Source: DASPTT01 sp035623275
GTDB taxonomy: Bacteria; Actinomycetota; Acidimicrobiia; Acidimicrobiales; UBA8190
Direction: 5' to 3'
Length of the DNA: 42,451 nt
Assembly: GCA_035623275.1 (NCBI GenBank)
Contig: DASPTT010000072.1
Location: 1 to 42,451 of the forward strand
The translations under genes and the position numbers were made by a program. Positions 9,601-17,191 of the stretch are shown here, piece by piece; position 1 is the first letter of the stretch, and every line of letters begins with the position of its first letter. The notes below the pieces were generated by a model. That model made no database searches, had not been told where the DNA came from, and saw only the letters and a program-made list of their open reading frames with translations.

Positions 9601-10770
9601 CCGCCGTCGCCCATGGTCGGCACGGCCCCACCCGGCTCGTGCACCGGCTCGGGTCCGCTCGACCAGTTCACCGCCGACCACGCCGGCGGCCGCGTCTGGA
9701 ACGCGTACGACCTCTCCTCGTGGGCCGGCGGCCCCGCGGCGGCCGGGTGCCCCAGCGTCGTCGACGACGCCGGGGACGGCCTGCTCCACGTCTACGTGCG
9801 CTCGGTGGCGAACGACGTGGTGGAGTACGTCGACAACGCGGCGGGCGGACGGCTCTGGAACTCCTACGACCTCACCTTCGGCGGCGGCAACACCTCGCCG
9901 GTGGGCAACAGCCCCGACGCCTTCTACGACCCCGCCGACGGGCGCATCCACATCTACGTGCAGGCCGTCGACGGCGACCTCGTCGAGTACGTGAACGACA
10001 ACGTCGGCGGCCATCCCTGGAACCAGTACGACCTGAGCTTCGGGGCCAGCGGCGGCGGGCCCATCGTCGGCTCCCCCAGCGCCTTCTACGACCCCGCCGA
10101 CGGCCTCATCCACGCGTACGTGCGCGACACGCACGGCAACCTCGTCGAGTACGACAACGGCCACGTCGGCGGCGTGCCCTGGAACGCCTGGGGCCTGTCC
10201 GTGGGGGCCAGCGGCGGCGGCCCCGTGACAGGCACGCCCGACGCCTTCTACCTTCGGACCGACGGGCTCATCCACGTGTACGTGCCCGGACCGAGCGGCG
10301 ATCTCGTCGAGTACGACAACGGCCACGTCTACGGCGTGCCCTGGAACGCGTGGGACCTGTCGTACGGGGCCAGCGGCGGCGGCACCATCACCGGGACGCC
10401 CAATGCGTTCTACGACCCGGCCGACGGTCTCATCCACGTGTACGTGACCGCGTCCAACGGCCAGCTGACCGAGTACGACAACGGCAACCTGAACGGGCAC
10501 CCCTGGAACGCCTGGGGCCTGAGCTTCGGCGCCAGCGGCGGCGGGCCCGTCACCGGGTCGCCGAGCGCCCTGCTCGACGCCGTCGACGGCCTCATCCACG
10601 TGTACGCCCGGGCCACCAACGGGGACCTGGTCGAGTACGTCAACGGGAACGTGGGCGGGCACCCCTGGAACGCGTGGGACCTCACCGCGGGCTCGGGCGG
10701 GCCCACGATCGCCTGCGACCCTGCCGCCGTGGTCTTCGGCTCCACCATCAGCGTCTTCGCCGCCTCCTGA
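6649..10770 (+). CDS. Secreted S53 (sedolisin/kumamolisin-type) protease with IPT, three FN3 and seven-bladed repeat domain
   Basis: The 1373-residue protein is a serine-carboxyl endopeptidase, a family usually active at acid pH outside the cell. In order: signal peptide (1 to about 40), pro-kumamolisin activation domain (about 60-215, including SPLYRHYLAPGQF), catalytic domain (about 260-600), IPT/TIG domain (about 605-690), three fibronectin III domains (about 694-983), and the seven-repeat domain (about 1003-1373). The Glu/Asp pair of the family is E335 and D339 in GEAALDIEQ, and the nucleophile is S522 in GGTSAGAP. The oxyanion Asp was not assigned. The GTG at 6649 is chosen because the signal peptide begins there; the in-frame ATG at 6562 would add a Gly/Arg/Pro leader unlike a secretion signal. 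FN3 domains 2 and 3 share an almost identical 60-bp stretch. Confidence 0.92.
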   Translation: MTTQAKFRPRGRRLRVPVVAVVAATTAVTLALPALSRAAAASPADGGLVRLRVAPDPVPAGARDTGDLSGATPIAGDVALAPADPAALERFVAAVSDPSSPLYRHYLAPGQFGPRFGASLATVHATEAWLRAQGFGHVSTASNRLSVHFAASASQAAAAFGVHLRHLRLASGASAFAADASPLVPKSLAGSIVGVLGLSDTARPQPQLVPQARETATPGVAPSPAAGPGARLLATTPASPSPRVQANVSGPSPCSAAASAATTLHSYTPDELAKAYGLNTLYSDGELGAGVTVAVYELEPYTPSDIASYQSCMGTSAGVSTVTVDGGPTGGQQGEAALDIEQVIGLAPLASVLVYQGPNNNTGGPYDVYNQIATDDKAQVVTTSWGLCEQDAGATLLNSENTLFVQMASQGQSVFAAAGDRGAEDCQPSTALAVDDPASQPHVTGVGGTSLTAIGPPPVETVWNDGTGEAGGGGFSVQWPRPSYQPGPATYRAVPDVSADADPSHGITIYWEATWGSIGGTSAGAPLWAALTALGDQGCTKAIGEVNPKLYPLGSAAFHDITTGNNDTTGTHPTEYAAGPGFDEASGWGTPNAPSIITGLQPSGGCPAVTSVAPASGSGASGNSVTIDGTNLAGATSVLFGGVAASITNDTASSVTVSAPGTCSTGTVDVTVVTANGTSAVVPYDQYSYTSSGCPPVPSGLTALPGPAQVALSWTSDSGSGPNAASGYKLYRSVGGGAFTFLVQLGGASSDSYTDSGLTDGTTYAYEITAYNGTGESAASSAVDATPPGIPATPSGLGASVSAPSAIGLSWTADTPTAQVPVTGYRIYRSSDGGSTYPLLTTVSGAASNSYPDTGLTAGTTYRYEITAYNGNGESAQSAAVSATAWTTPGTPGNLGAVAGNGQVVLGWTADTPTSAAPVTGYRIYRSSDGGSTYPLLATVSGSSSNGYTDNAVTNGTTYSYEVTAYNGVGESSASGPQSATPTAPPSPMVGTAPPGSCTGSGPLDQFTADHAGGRVWNAYDLSSWAGGPAAAGCPSVVDDAGDGLLHVYVRSVANDVVEYVDNAAGGRLWNSYDLTFGGGNTSPVGNSPDAFYDPADGRIHIYVQAVDGDLVEYVNDNVGGHPWNQYDLSFGASGGGPIVGSPSAFYDPADGLIHAYVRDTHGNLVEYDNGHVGGVPWNAWGLSVGASGGGPVTGTPDAFYLRTDGLIHVYVPGPSGDLVEYDNGHVYGVPWNAWDLSYGASGGGTITGTPNAFYDPADGLIHVYVTASNGQLTEYDNGNLNGHPWNAWGLSFGASGGGPVTGSPSALLDAVDGLIHVYARATNGDLVEYVNGNVGGHPWNAWDLTAGSGGPTIACDPAAVVFGSTISVFAAS

Positions 10771-10786
10771 GCCGGGCGGGTGCCCG

Positions 10787-10806
10787 ACCGGCTGGGGATC
10801 CCCGGT
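10787..10806 (+). terminator. GC-rich palindrome after the S53 gene
   Basis: ACCGG and CCGGT flank a GGGGATCCCC core, 17 bp after the protease stop codon. It could act as a weak terminator or be chance in this GC-rich DNA. Confidence 0.25.
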
Positions 10807-10891
10807 GAAGTCGGCGCCGTCGGGGCCGGCGGCTCGGGCCCAGGTCGCCGCACAACGCTCACCCAAAGTACCGAATTGACCACGTGATGCA

Positions 10892-10926
10892 TCAAACGGC
10901 CGGGGTTCGCGCCCGATACCGCATAC
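10892..10926 (+). promoter_or_regulatory. Putative leaderless promoter of the CAP-domain gene
   Basis: TCAAAC at 10892-10897 and GATACC at 10915-10920 are separated by 17 bp, and the GTG start follows after six bases. Spacing and hexamers resemble those before the FG-GAP-type gene at 3809-3843. The CCGATA core recalls the -10 of FliA/WhiG-type sigma factors, but the -35 match is weak. No Shine-Dalgarno sequence is evident. Confidence 0.35.
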
Positions 10927-12915
10927 GTGGTTTCGCTCTGGCTGAGGCTGCGGCCAGGGGCGGGAGCCGACACGGCGACGCTGGGGTTCTCCCGGCGCGC
11001 CCGGTTCGGCCTCGGCCTCCTGGTGATCGCCGCCCTCGTTCTCGGACCGGCGGTGAGCACCGGGCCCGACGGGCACACCATGGCCAAGGCGCGCCACCAC
11101 GTCCCGCCGCCGGCCACCAAGGGCGGCCCGAGCGGGCCCAACAACCCGCCCAACAACATCCCCCCGAACCCCGACTTCCTCCAGTCCTGCCAGGGGGGCA
11201 CCTACGACAACAGCGCGGGGTGCACCAACGCCACGCTGCAGGCGATCGCCAACGCCCGCGCCCAGGAGGGCCTCGGCGGCATGGTGCTGCCGGGCAACTG
11301 GTACTCGCTCACCGCCCAGGAGCAGCTGTTCGTGGCGACCAACCTCGAGCGCACGGCGCGCGGCTACCCGCCACTGGCCGGCATGGCCACCGCCCTCGAC
11401 CAGGCCGCCGCGCAGGGCGCGGCGCAGAGCCAGGACCCCACGCCGCCGTCGGGGTTCCCGTGGTCCACGTGGGGCAGCAACTGGGCCGGCGCCGTTGGCA
11501 ACTCGCTCGAGGCCATGTACTTCTGGATGTACGACGACGGGATGAACTCCGGCAACATCGACTGCACGCCCTCCAACCAGAGCGGGTGCTGGGGCCATCG
11601 TGACAACGTGCTGTTGAACCTGGCCTGCCAGCCCTGCGACATGGGCACCGGCTACGTGGGCACCGGCTACCAGGGCTACCCCTCGTGGGCCGAGCTCCTG
11701 GTGGACACCTCGGGGAGCCCGCAGCTCGACTACACCTGGGCGCAGGCGCAGAACTCGGTCCCGGCGGCCGAGGGAGGCACGCAGCCGGCCGACCCCGACC
11801 TACAGGAGACCGTGGACGACCACGCCAACGGGCGGGTCTGGAACACCTACGACCAGACCTACGGCACCAACGGGCCGGGGATCCTGGGCACCCCCAGCGT
11901 GGTCCAGGACTCCCGCGGCCTCGTCCACGTCTACATCTGGGCGTCCAACGGTGACCTCGTCGAGTACGTGAACGACGACGCGCACGCGCCGCAGCCCTGG
12001 AGCTTCTACGACCTGAGCGTGGGCGCCGGTGGCGGCCAGCCCGTGGGCGGCGTGCCCGACGCCTTCTACGACCCCCACGACGGCCTCATCCACGTCTACG
12101 TGCAGTCGGCCGGCGGGGACCTGGTCGAGTACGTCAACGACAACGCCAACGGGCACCCGTGGAACATGTACAACCTCAGCTTCGGGGCGAGCAGCGGGTC
12201 GCCGGTGGCGGGTGGGCCCAGCGCCTTCTACGACGCCCGCGACGGCCTCATCCACGTGTACGTGCGCGCCGTCGACGGATACCTCGTCGAGTACGACGAC
12301 GGCAACGTCGGCGGGCACCCCTGGAACTGCTGGATCCTCTCCGCGGGCGCCAGTGGCGGCGGCCCCGTGACCGGGACGCCCTCCGCCTTCCTCGACTCCC
12401 AGGACGGCCTCATCCACGTGTACGTGCTGGCCACGGACGGCGAGCTGACCGAGTACGACAACGGCAACGTGGGCGGGTACCCGTGGAACGCCTGGGGCCT
12501 GAGCTTCGGCGCCAGCGGCGGCGGCCCGGTGGCGGGCACGCCCGACGCCTTCCTCGACCCCTCCGACCACCTGATCCACGTGTACGTGCGCGGGGCGGAC
12601 GGGTCGCTCCAGGAGTACGTCAACGGCAACGTCGACGGCCACCCCTGGAACGCCTGGGGACTGTCCCAGGGGGCGAGCGACGGCGGGCCGATCCTGGGTG
12701 CCCCCTCCGCCTTCTACGACCCCGTCGACGGCCTCATCCACGTCTACGTACGCTCGGGCGCGGACCACCTCATGGAGTACGACAACGGCAACCAGGACGG
12801 CTACCCCTGGAACGCCTGGGACCTCACCACCGGCGGCGGCGGCCCGACGATGCAGATCGACCCCGACGCAGTGCTGGTGGGCAGCACCATCCACGTCTTC
12901 GCCGGCGGCGGCTGA
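10927..12915 (+). CDS. Secreted CAP/SCP-like domain protein with C-terminal seven-bladed repeat domain
   Basis: The 662-residue product has a long N-region followed by a hydrophobic segment (FGLGLLVIAALVLGPAV, about 28-45) that can serve as a signal peptide or anchor. A Pro/Asn-rich linker follows. Residues about 95-270 resemble a CAP/SCP domain: a helix with ATNLERTARG, a central GNSLEAMYFWMYDDG helix, and GCWGHRDNVLL, which matches the conserved GHR(D/N) motif. Residues about 292-662 are seven propeller-type repeats, the last shortened to end in HVFAGGG. Bacterial CAP proteins have varied or unknown roles, so no reaction is assigned. The GTG at 10927 begins the gene. Its neighbours upstream on the same strand carry the same C-terminal domain, which points to common sorting or binding. 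Confidence 0.85.
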   Translation: MVSLWLRLRPGAGADTATLGFSRRARFGLGLLVIAALVLGPAVSTGPDGHTMAKARHHVPPPATKGGPSGPNNPPNNIPPNPDFLQSCQGGTYDNSAGCTNATLQAIANARAQEGLGGMVLPGNWYSLTAQEQLFVATNLERTARGYPPLAGMATALDQAAAQGAAQSQDPTPPSGFPWSTWGSNWAGAVGNSLEAMYFWMYDDGMNSGNIDCTPSNQSGCWGHRDNVLLNLACQPCDMGTGYVGTGYQGYPSWAELLVDTSGSPQLDYTWAQAQNSVPAAEGGTQPADPDLQETVDDHANGRVWNTYDQTYGTNGPGILGTPSVVQDSRGLVHVYIWASNGDLVEYVNDDAHAPQPWSFYDLSVGAGGGQPVGGVPDAFYDPHDGLIHVYVQSAGGDLVEYVNDNANGHPWNMYNLSFGASSGSPVAGGPSAFYDARDGLIHVYVRAVDGYLVEYDDGNVGGHPWNCWILSAGASGGGPVTGTPSAFLDSQDGLIHVYVLATDGELTEYDNGNVGGYPWNAWGLSFGASGGGPVAGTPDAFLDPSDHLIHVYVRGADGSLQEYVNGNVDGHPWNAWGLSQGASDGGPILGAPSAFYDPVDGLIHVYVRSGADHLMEYDNGNQDGYPWNAWDLTTGGGGPTMQIDPDAVLVGSTIHVFAGGG

Positions 12916-12954
12916 GCGACCCGGCGGCGGCCGAGCTGGCGGGGCGGCGCGGTC

Positions 12955-13698
12955 TCAGCCCCGCGTCGCCCGGTCGATGACACGACGGCGCAACGGGTCG
13001 ACCACCGCCCGCACCGGGCGGCCCACCTTGGCCGTATGGCGGCCGAGCAGCCGGCGGAGCAGCCGCGCCAGCGCGTGCTCCGCGCGGTACACCACGCGCT
13101 CGGCCACGCCCGCGGCGTGCGCCGCGTGCTCGCCCGGCAGCCACTCCCGCGGCCCGGGGACGGTGACGGCGCGAGCCGCGTCGGGATCGCCGGCGAACAC
13201 CTCGCCGCGGCGCTCGGCCGGCGCCACCACCTCCACCCGCGCCGCGGGGAGGCCCAGCGACAGCGTGTCGCGCCGCGCCGCCTCGCTCTCGACGCACACC
13301 CGCGCCGCGCGCGCCCACAGCGGGCGCGCGGGGGCCAGCGCCCCGCCGAGGCCGTCGGGGGCGAGCACCTCGATGCGCCCGAAGCCCGCCGTGGCCAGCG
13401 CCAGCAGCCGCGCCTGGCGCCGCATGCGGCGGGCGTCGGTCCCCACGCCGAAGGGCACCCCCGGCTCCACCGAGAGCACCAGCACGTCGGCCTGCACGGC
13501 GTGGCCGCGCCGCGCCAGCGCCCATGCGCCGCGCCAGCCCTGCAGCGGCGCGGTGTGCTCGGCCGCGCTGGGCCGGGGCGACACCACCACGACGCGATCC
13601 CCGGCCGCCAGGGCCTGGCGCGCGGCCCGCAAGGCGGCTGCCGAGGACGCCCCCGGGGTGGGCGGGTAGCTCCCGGCGACGAGGACGCGCCGGCTCAC
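12955..13698 (-). CDS. Glycosyltransferase-like protein with only an N-terminal GT-B-type domain
   Basis: The 247-residue protein starts MSRRVLVAGSYPP, like the first beta strand of a GT4 N-terminal Rossmann fold, and continues with alternating strands and helices (DRVVVVSPRPS, ADVLVLSVEPG, RIEVLAPDG, RVCVESEAARRDTLSLGLP). The latter resembles the segment that ends the N-domain of GT4 enzymes. No C-terminal donor-binding domain with an E-x7-E motif follows, and the rest is basic and arginine-rich. It may be an accessory or non-catalytic partner of the neighbouring enzyme, or a shortened transferase. It overlaps the upstream glycosyltransferase gene by four bases (ATGA) and so is probably coupled to it. 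Confidence 0.6.
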   Translation of the reverse strand: MSRRVLVAGSYPPTPGASSAAALRAARQALAAGDRVVVVSPRPSAAEHTAPLQGWRGAWALARRGHAVQADVLVLSVEPGVPFGVGTDARRMRRQARLLALATAGFGRIEVLAPDGLGGALAPARPLWARAARVCVESEAARRDTLSLGLPAARVEVVAPAERRGEVFAGDPDAARAVTVPGPREWLPGEHAAHAAGVAERVVYRAEHALARLLRRLLGRHTAKVGRPVRAVVDPLRRRVIDRATRG

Positions 13699-14906
13699 GG
13701 CGCGTGCTCAGGCTCGCCGGCCGCCCGACGCTCCTTCGCGGCCAGCACATCGGCCTCCATCCGGTCCAGCACCGCGTCCCAGGAGTACTCGCGCTCGACA
13801 TAGGCGCGCCCGGCGTCGGCCAGGGCGGCCAGCTCGCCGGGGGCCTCGGCCACCTGCACGAGCCGGCGGGCCAGTTCGTCGACGTCCGCGAAGAGCAAAC
13901 CCCCGCCCGAGCGGGTGCAGTGCCAGGCCACCACCTCGCTGTCGGCCCGGGCCAGCACCGGGGTGCCGGCCAGCCACGCCTCCATGATCGAGCGCGAGAA
14001 GCTCTCCATCCGGCTCGGCTGCACGTAGGCGGCCGCGGCGGCGAAGGCGTCGTCGCGTTCGGTGGTGGGGAGGAACCCCAGGTCGACCACCCGCCCGGCC
14101 ACGCTGGCGGGGGCCCGCACCTCGCCCACGCCGATGGACACCAGGTCGAGGTCGACGTCGTGCTCGGTCACGGCCCGGGCGAACGCGTCGAGCAGCCAGT
14201 CCCACCCCTTGCCCGCCTCACGCCGGCCCGCGTAGAGGACGAAGGGCCGGCGGATCCTGTGGCGGCGCCGGAACCCGTCGGGGTCGTAGGCCGCAGGGAC
14301 CTCCACGCCGGCGCCGGTCACGGTGTGGTGCTCGGCCAGGGGGCCGACACGGTGGGCCAGCTCGTGCTCCGGCTCGGAGAGGAACCACAGCGACGCCGGC
14401 GAGCTCAACGCGTGGCGCACCACCGCCAGCCGGGCATAGCCCTCGTCGTGGAGGCAGGGCATGACGATGGCCCGCTCGGGCACGGCGCGCACGCCGGCGA
14501 GGGTCGTCCAGAACAGGTACGGCGAGAAGACGACCGCGTCGTACTCGTGCCCGTGGGCGAGGAGGTGGTCGAAGATGCCCGGGGCCCGGAAGTGGAAGCC
14601 CAGCCAGCCCACCTGTTCGTCAGGGGTCGGCACCCCGCCCGCCTCGACGAGCCGCTGGGCCCGCAGCGCCACCCGGCTCTGGTCCCGCACCGCCGGGAAC
14701 CGGCGGACCACCACGCCGTCCTCCTCGGCCACGCCCAGCGGCAGGACGTTGCGCCACGTGAAGTGGTCGACGGCGGCCGTGGTGAGCACCTCGACCCGCC
14801 AGCCGCGCCTGGCGAAGCCGATGGCCGCTTCGCGGCTCACCGCCTCGGAGCCGCCCACGACCTGCGCACCGAAGCGCGGCGGCACGAAGGCGATGCGGCC
14901 GCTCAC
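13695..14906 (-). CDS. GT4-family glycosyltransferase
   Basis: This 403-residue GT-B enzyme begins GRIAFVPPRFGAQVVGGSEAVSREAA, the classic GT4 opening with a glycine-rich loop (VGGSE). The C-terminal domain shows FVLYAGRREAGKGWDWLL, DLGFLPTTERDDAFAAAAAYVQPS, then MESFSRSIMEAWLAGTPVLA, which contains the paired-glutamate donor motif. It should add a sugar to a lipid- or polymer-linked glycan on the cytoplasmic face. It lies 28 bp after the Wzt-like ATPase gene on the same strand and overlaps the next gene by ATGA, which places it in a glycan synthesis and export operon. The linkage made cannot be predicted. Confidence 0.87.
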   Translation of the reverse strand: MSGRIAFVPPRFGAQVVGGSEAVSREAAIGFARRGWRVEVLTTAAVDHFTWRNVLPLGVAEEDGVVVRRFPAVRDQSRVALRAQRLVEAGGVPTPDEQVGWLGFHFRAPGIFDHLLAHGHEYDAVVFSPYLFWTTLAGVRAVPERAIVMPCLHDEGYARLAVVRHALSSPASLWFLSEPEHELAHRVGPLAEHHTVTGAGVEVPAAYDPDGFRRRHRIRRPFVLYAGRREAGKGWDWLLDAFARAVTEHDVDLDLVSIGVGEVRAPASVAGRVVDLGFLPTTERDDAFAAAAAYVQPSRMESFSRSIMEAWLAGTPVLARADSEVVAWHCTRSGGGLLFADVDELARRLVQVAEAPGELAALADAGRAYVEREYSWDAVLDRMEADVLAAKERRAAGEPEHAP

Positions 14907-14934
14907 GTGCCGCGCCCCGCCGGGTGGACCACGA

Positions 14935-16155
14935 TCAGCTCAGGCTGGCGGCGCGGATGTCGGCGCGCAGCGTCAACGACACGCTGCCCGTGGCGCGCCC
15001 CGGGTTCATGACCTCGAAGTGGTCGCTCTGGTCGCGCCAGTCGTAGATGGTGGCGCCCTTCCGGCTGCGCACCCCGATGCTCACGCCGTAGGTGCCGTCG
15101 AGCAGCGGCACGCTCTCGAAGGTGAGGTCGGCCCGGCCCGATCCCGCGGGGGCGTCGTAGCGGTGCTCGAGGATCTCGGTGTCCGAGCCGAAGACGAGCT
15201 GGCCGACCCGGTCGCGGATCTCGATGACGAAGACCACGTCGTCCACCGGCTCGATGGCCTCGAAGGCCACGTGCACCGCCAGGGGCTCCCCCGGCAGGAG
15301 ATAGGGACGCGACCCGCTGCCGGGGTGCTCGAGGTCGATGCCCGTGATGGTGATGGGACGGGGCGCGCTCGGCAGCGGCTCCTCTGGCTCCTCCAGGGCC
15401 ACCGGGAGCTCGCCGCTGGCCTCCATCATCTGCTCGCGAAACAGGCGGATCTCCTCACCGGGCAGGCCGTAGCCGAGCATGCGGCCCTGGTCGAGGACGA
15501 TGGCCCGGTCGCAGATCTGGCGGACCAGGTCCGCGGCGTGGGTGACGAAGAGGATGGTCCGGCCCTCGTCCTGGAAGGACTTGATCTTGTCCAGGCACTT
15601 GCGGGAGAAGTTCTCGTCGCCGACCGCCAGGACCTCGTCGACCACGAGCACGTCGGGCTCGACGCTGACCGCGACCGAGAACCCGAGGCGCACGTACATG
15701 CCCGACGAGTAGTACTTGACCTGGTTGTCGATGAACTGCTCGAGCTCGGCGAAGGCCACGATCTCGTCGAAGCGCCGCTGCACCTCGCGCGTGGAGAGCC
15801 CCAGGAGCGACGCGTTCAGGTAGATGTTGTCGCGCCCGGAGAGCTCGGGCTGGAAGCCCGCCCCGAGCTCGAGCAGGGCGGCGAGCTGGCCGCGTACCAC
15901 GACGCGGCCGTCGGTGGGCTGGAGGATGCCCGACACGCACTTGAGCAACGTCGACTTGCCCGAGCCGTTGCGCCCGAGGATGCCGACGGTCTCGCCCTCG
16001 GTCACCTGGAAGGCGACGTCGCGCAGGGCCCAGAAGTCCTCGTAGGGGTTGCGCCCGGCCCGCAGGATCCGCTCCTTCATGGAGTTGACCTTCTCGTGGT
16101 ACAGGCGGAACCGCTTGGACACGCCGACGACGTCGACGGCGATCGGCTTGGTCAC
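14935..16155 (-). CDS. wzt: Polysaccharide ABC exporter ATPase, Wzt/TagH type, with C-terminal Wzt-like domain
   Basis: The 406-residue protein has an ATPase domain (about 1-250) with Walker A GRNGSGKST (K67), signature YYSSGMYVRLGFS and Walker B DVLVVDEVLAVGD. The early SKRFRLYHEKVNSMKERIL segment is typical of O-antigen and teichoic acid exporter ATPases. Residues about 285-406 form a beta-rich domain like the Wzt C-terminal domain, which in some systems recognises a terminal modification of the exported glycan. The GTG at 16155 starts seven bases after the permease stop, and a GAGGAG Shine-Dalgarno lies in the permease's last codons. It works with the permease upstream to move an undecaprenyl-linked glycan across the membrane. 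Domain assignment is strong; the substrate is unknown. Confidence 0.9.
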   Translation of the reverse strand: MTKPIAVDVVGVSKRFRLYHEKVNSMKERILRAGRNPYEDFWALRDVAFQVTEGETVGILGRNGSGKSTLLKCVSGILQPTDGRVVVRGQLAALLELGAGFQPELSGRDNIYLNASLLGLSTREVQRRFDEIVAFAELEQFIDNQVKYYSSGMYVRLGFSVAVSVEPDVLVVDEVLAVGDENFSRKCLDKIKSFQDEGRTILFVTHAADLVRQICDRAIVLDQGRMLGYGLPGEEIRLFREQMMEASGELPVALEEPEEPLPSAPRPITITGIDLEHPGSGSRPYLLPGEPLAVHVAFEAIEPVDDVVFVIEIRDRVGQLVFGSDTEILEHRYDAPAGSGRADLTFESVPLLDGTYGVSIGVRSRKGATIYDWRDQSDHFEVMNPGRATGSVSLTLRADIRAASLS

Positions 16156-16162
16156 CCCGTGG

Positions 16163-17170
16163 TCAGAGCTCCTCGGCGAAATTGCCCTCGAGCCGGCCGA
16201 AGACCACGAGCGAGCCGAGCACAAGGAGGGCCGACACCCCGGCGACCGCCAGGTTGAAGGTGGCGTACCAGGCGGTGCTGTGCTCGGGGAGCAGCGGCAC
16301 CGGTGTGGTCGCCCCCGGCGGAGTGTAGGTCGAGACGTTGTAGAGCACCCGCTGGAAGGTCAGCACCACCGGGACGAGCGGGTCGGCCACGTAGATCCAG
16401 AAGAGATGGTGGCGCTGGAGCCCCGACTGGACCTGGTGGAAGACGTAGACGATGGGGATGGCCCAGAACCACACCATCAACATCACCTGCACGAGGTGCT
16501 CGACGTCGCGGAAGTAGACGTTGACGGCGGAGAGGAACACGGCGAGGGCCGAGGTGAACACCAGCAGGGCCACGAGCGCCGGCACGAGGAGCCACATCTG
16601 GCCCCACGCAGGTGAGTGCTGGAGGACCACCAGGAACAGCACCATCACGAGCGCCTGGAAGAAGAAGAAGACGGTCGACGAGCCCACGGTGGAGAGCGCC
16701 AGGATCTCGCGAGGGAACGAGACCTTCTTCACGATGCCGCCGTTGCTCACCACCGCGCTGGTGGCCCCGATGATCGCGGTCTGGAAGAGGTTCCAGACGA
16801 GGAGCCCCGAGAACAGGTAGATGGCGAACTGGGGCACGCCGTTCTTCAGGACGACCTTGAAGACGAGGAAGTAGACGATCAGGGTCAACGCCGGGTTGAG
16901 CATCGACCACAGGAAGCCGAGCACCGAATTCTTGTACTTGACCTTGATGTCCTTGCGGGCCAGGAAGATGAACAGCTCGCGCGACCGCCACAGCTCGACG
17001 ATCCGGGCGCGGAGGCTGACCCGGGCTGCGACGACGCGGGTGGTCTTGGGTCCGCGGGCCGCGGCGCGCTCGAGACGCGCCTCGAGCTTGCGCTCGTGCT
17101 CCTCCTCCGGCGACAGCTCGGGTGCTGCCGCTCCCGAGCCAGGGCCCGGCCCGGTCTGCAGGTCGGTCAC
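16163..17170 (-). CDS. wzm: Polysaccharide ABC exporter permease, Wzm/TagG type (ABC-2)
   Basis: The 335-residue protein begins with about 55 charged residues and then the ABC-2 signature region (LFIFLARKDIKVKYKNSVLGFLWSMLNP), followed by about six membrane segments, including FAIYLFSGLLVWNLFQTAI, FFFFQALVMVLFLVVL and VMLMVWFWAIPIVYVF. It forms the channel half of an O-antigen/teichoic-acid-type exporter with the ATPase encoded just downstream. The hydrophilic extension before the first membrane helix is longer than in most family members. The GTG at 17170 starts 21 bases after the clpP stop, so the gene may be read through from clpP. Confidence 0.9.
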   Translation of the reverse strand: MTDLQTGPGPGSGAAAPELSPEEEHERKLEARLERAAARGPKTTRVVAARVSLRARIVELWRSRELFIFLARKDIKVKYKNSVLGFLWSMLNPALTLIVYFLVFKVVLKNGVPQFAIYLFSGLLVWNLFQTAIIGATSAVVSNGGIVKKVSFPREILALSTVGSSTVFFFFQALVMVLFLVVLQHSPAWGQMWLLVPALVALLVFTSALAVFLSAVNVYFRDVEHLVQVMLMVWFWAIPIVYVFHQVQSGLQRHHLFWIYVADPLVPVVLTFQRVLYNVSTYTPPGATTPVPLLPEHSTAWYATFNLAVAGVSALLVLGSLVVFGRLEGNFAEEL

Positions 17171-17191
17171 GTCGTGGCTCCCGCCCCGGCC

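Noticed and set aside
7809..11598. Open frames of more than 900 codons in other frames across the protease and CAP genes
   Set aside because: Arg/Pro- or Val/Gly-rich translations typical of off-frame reading in very GC-rich DNA; domains and motifs fit only the chosen frame.
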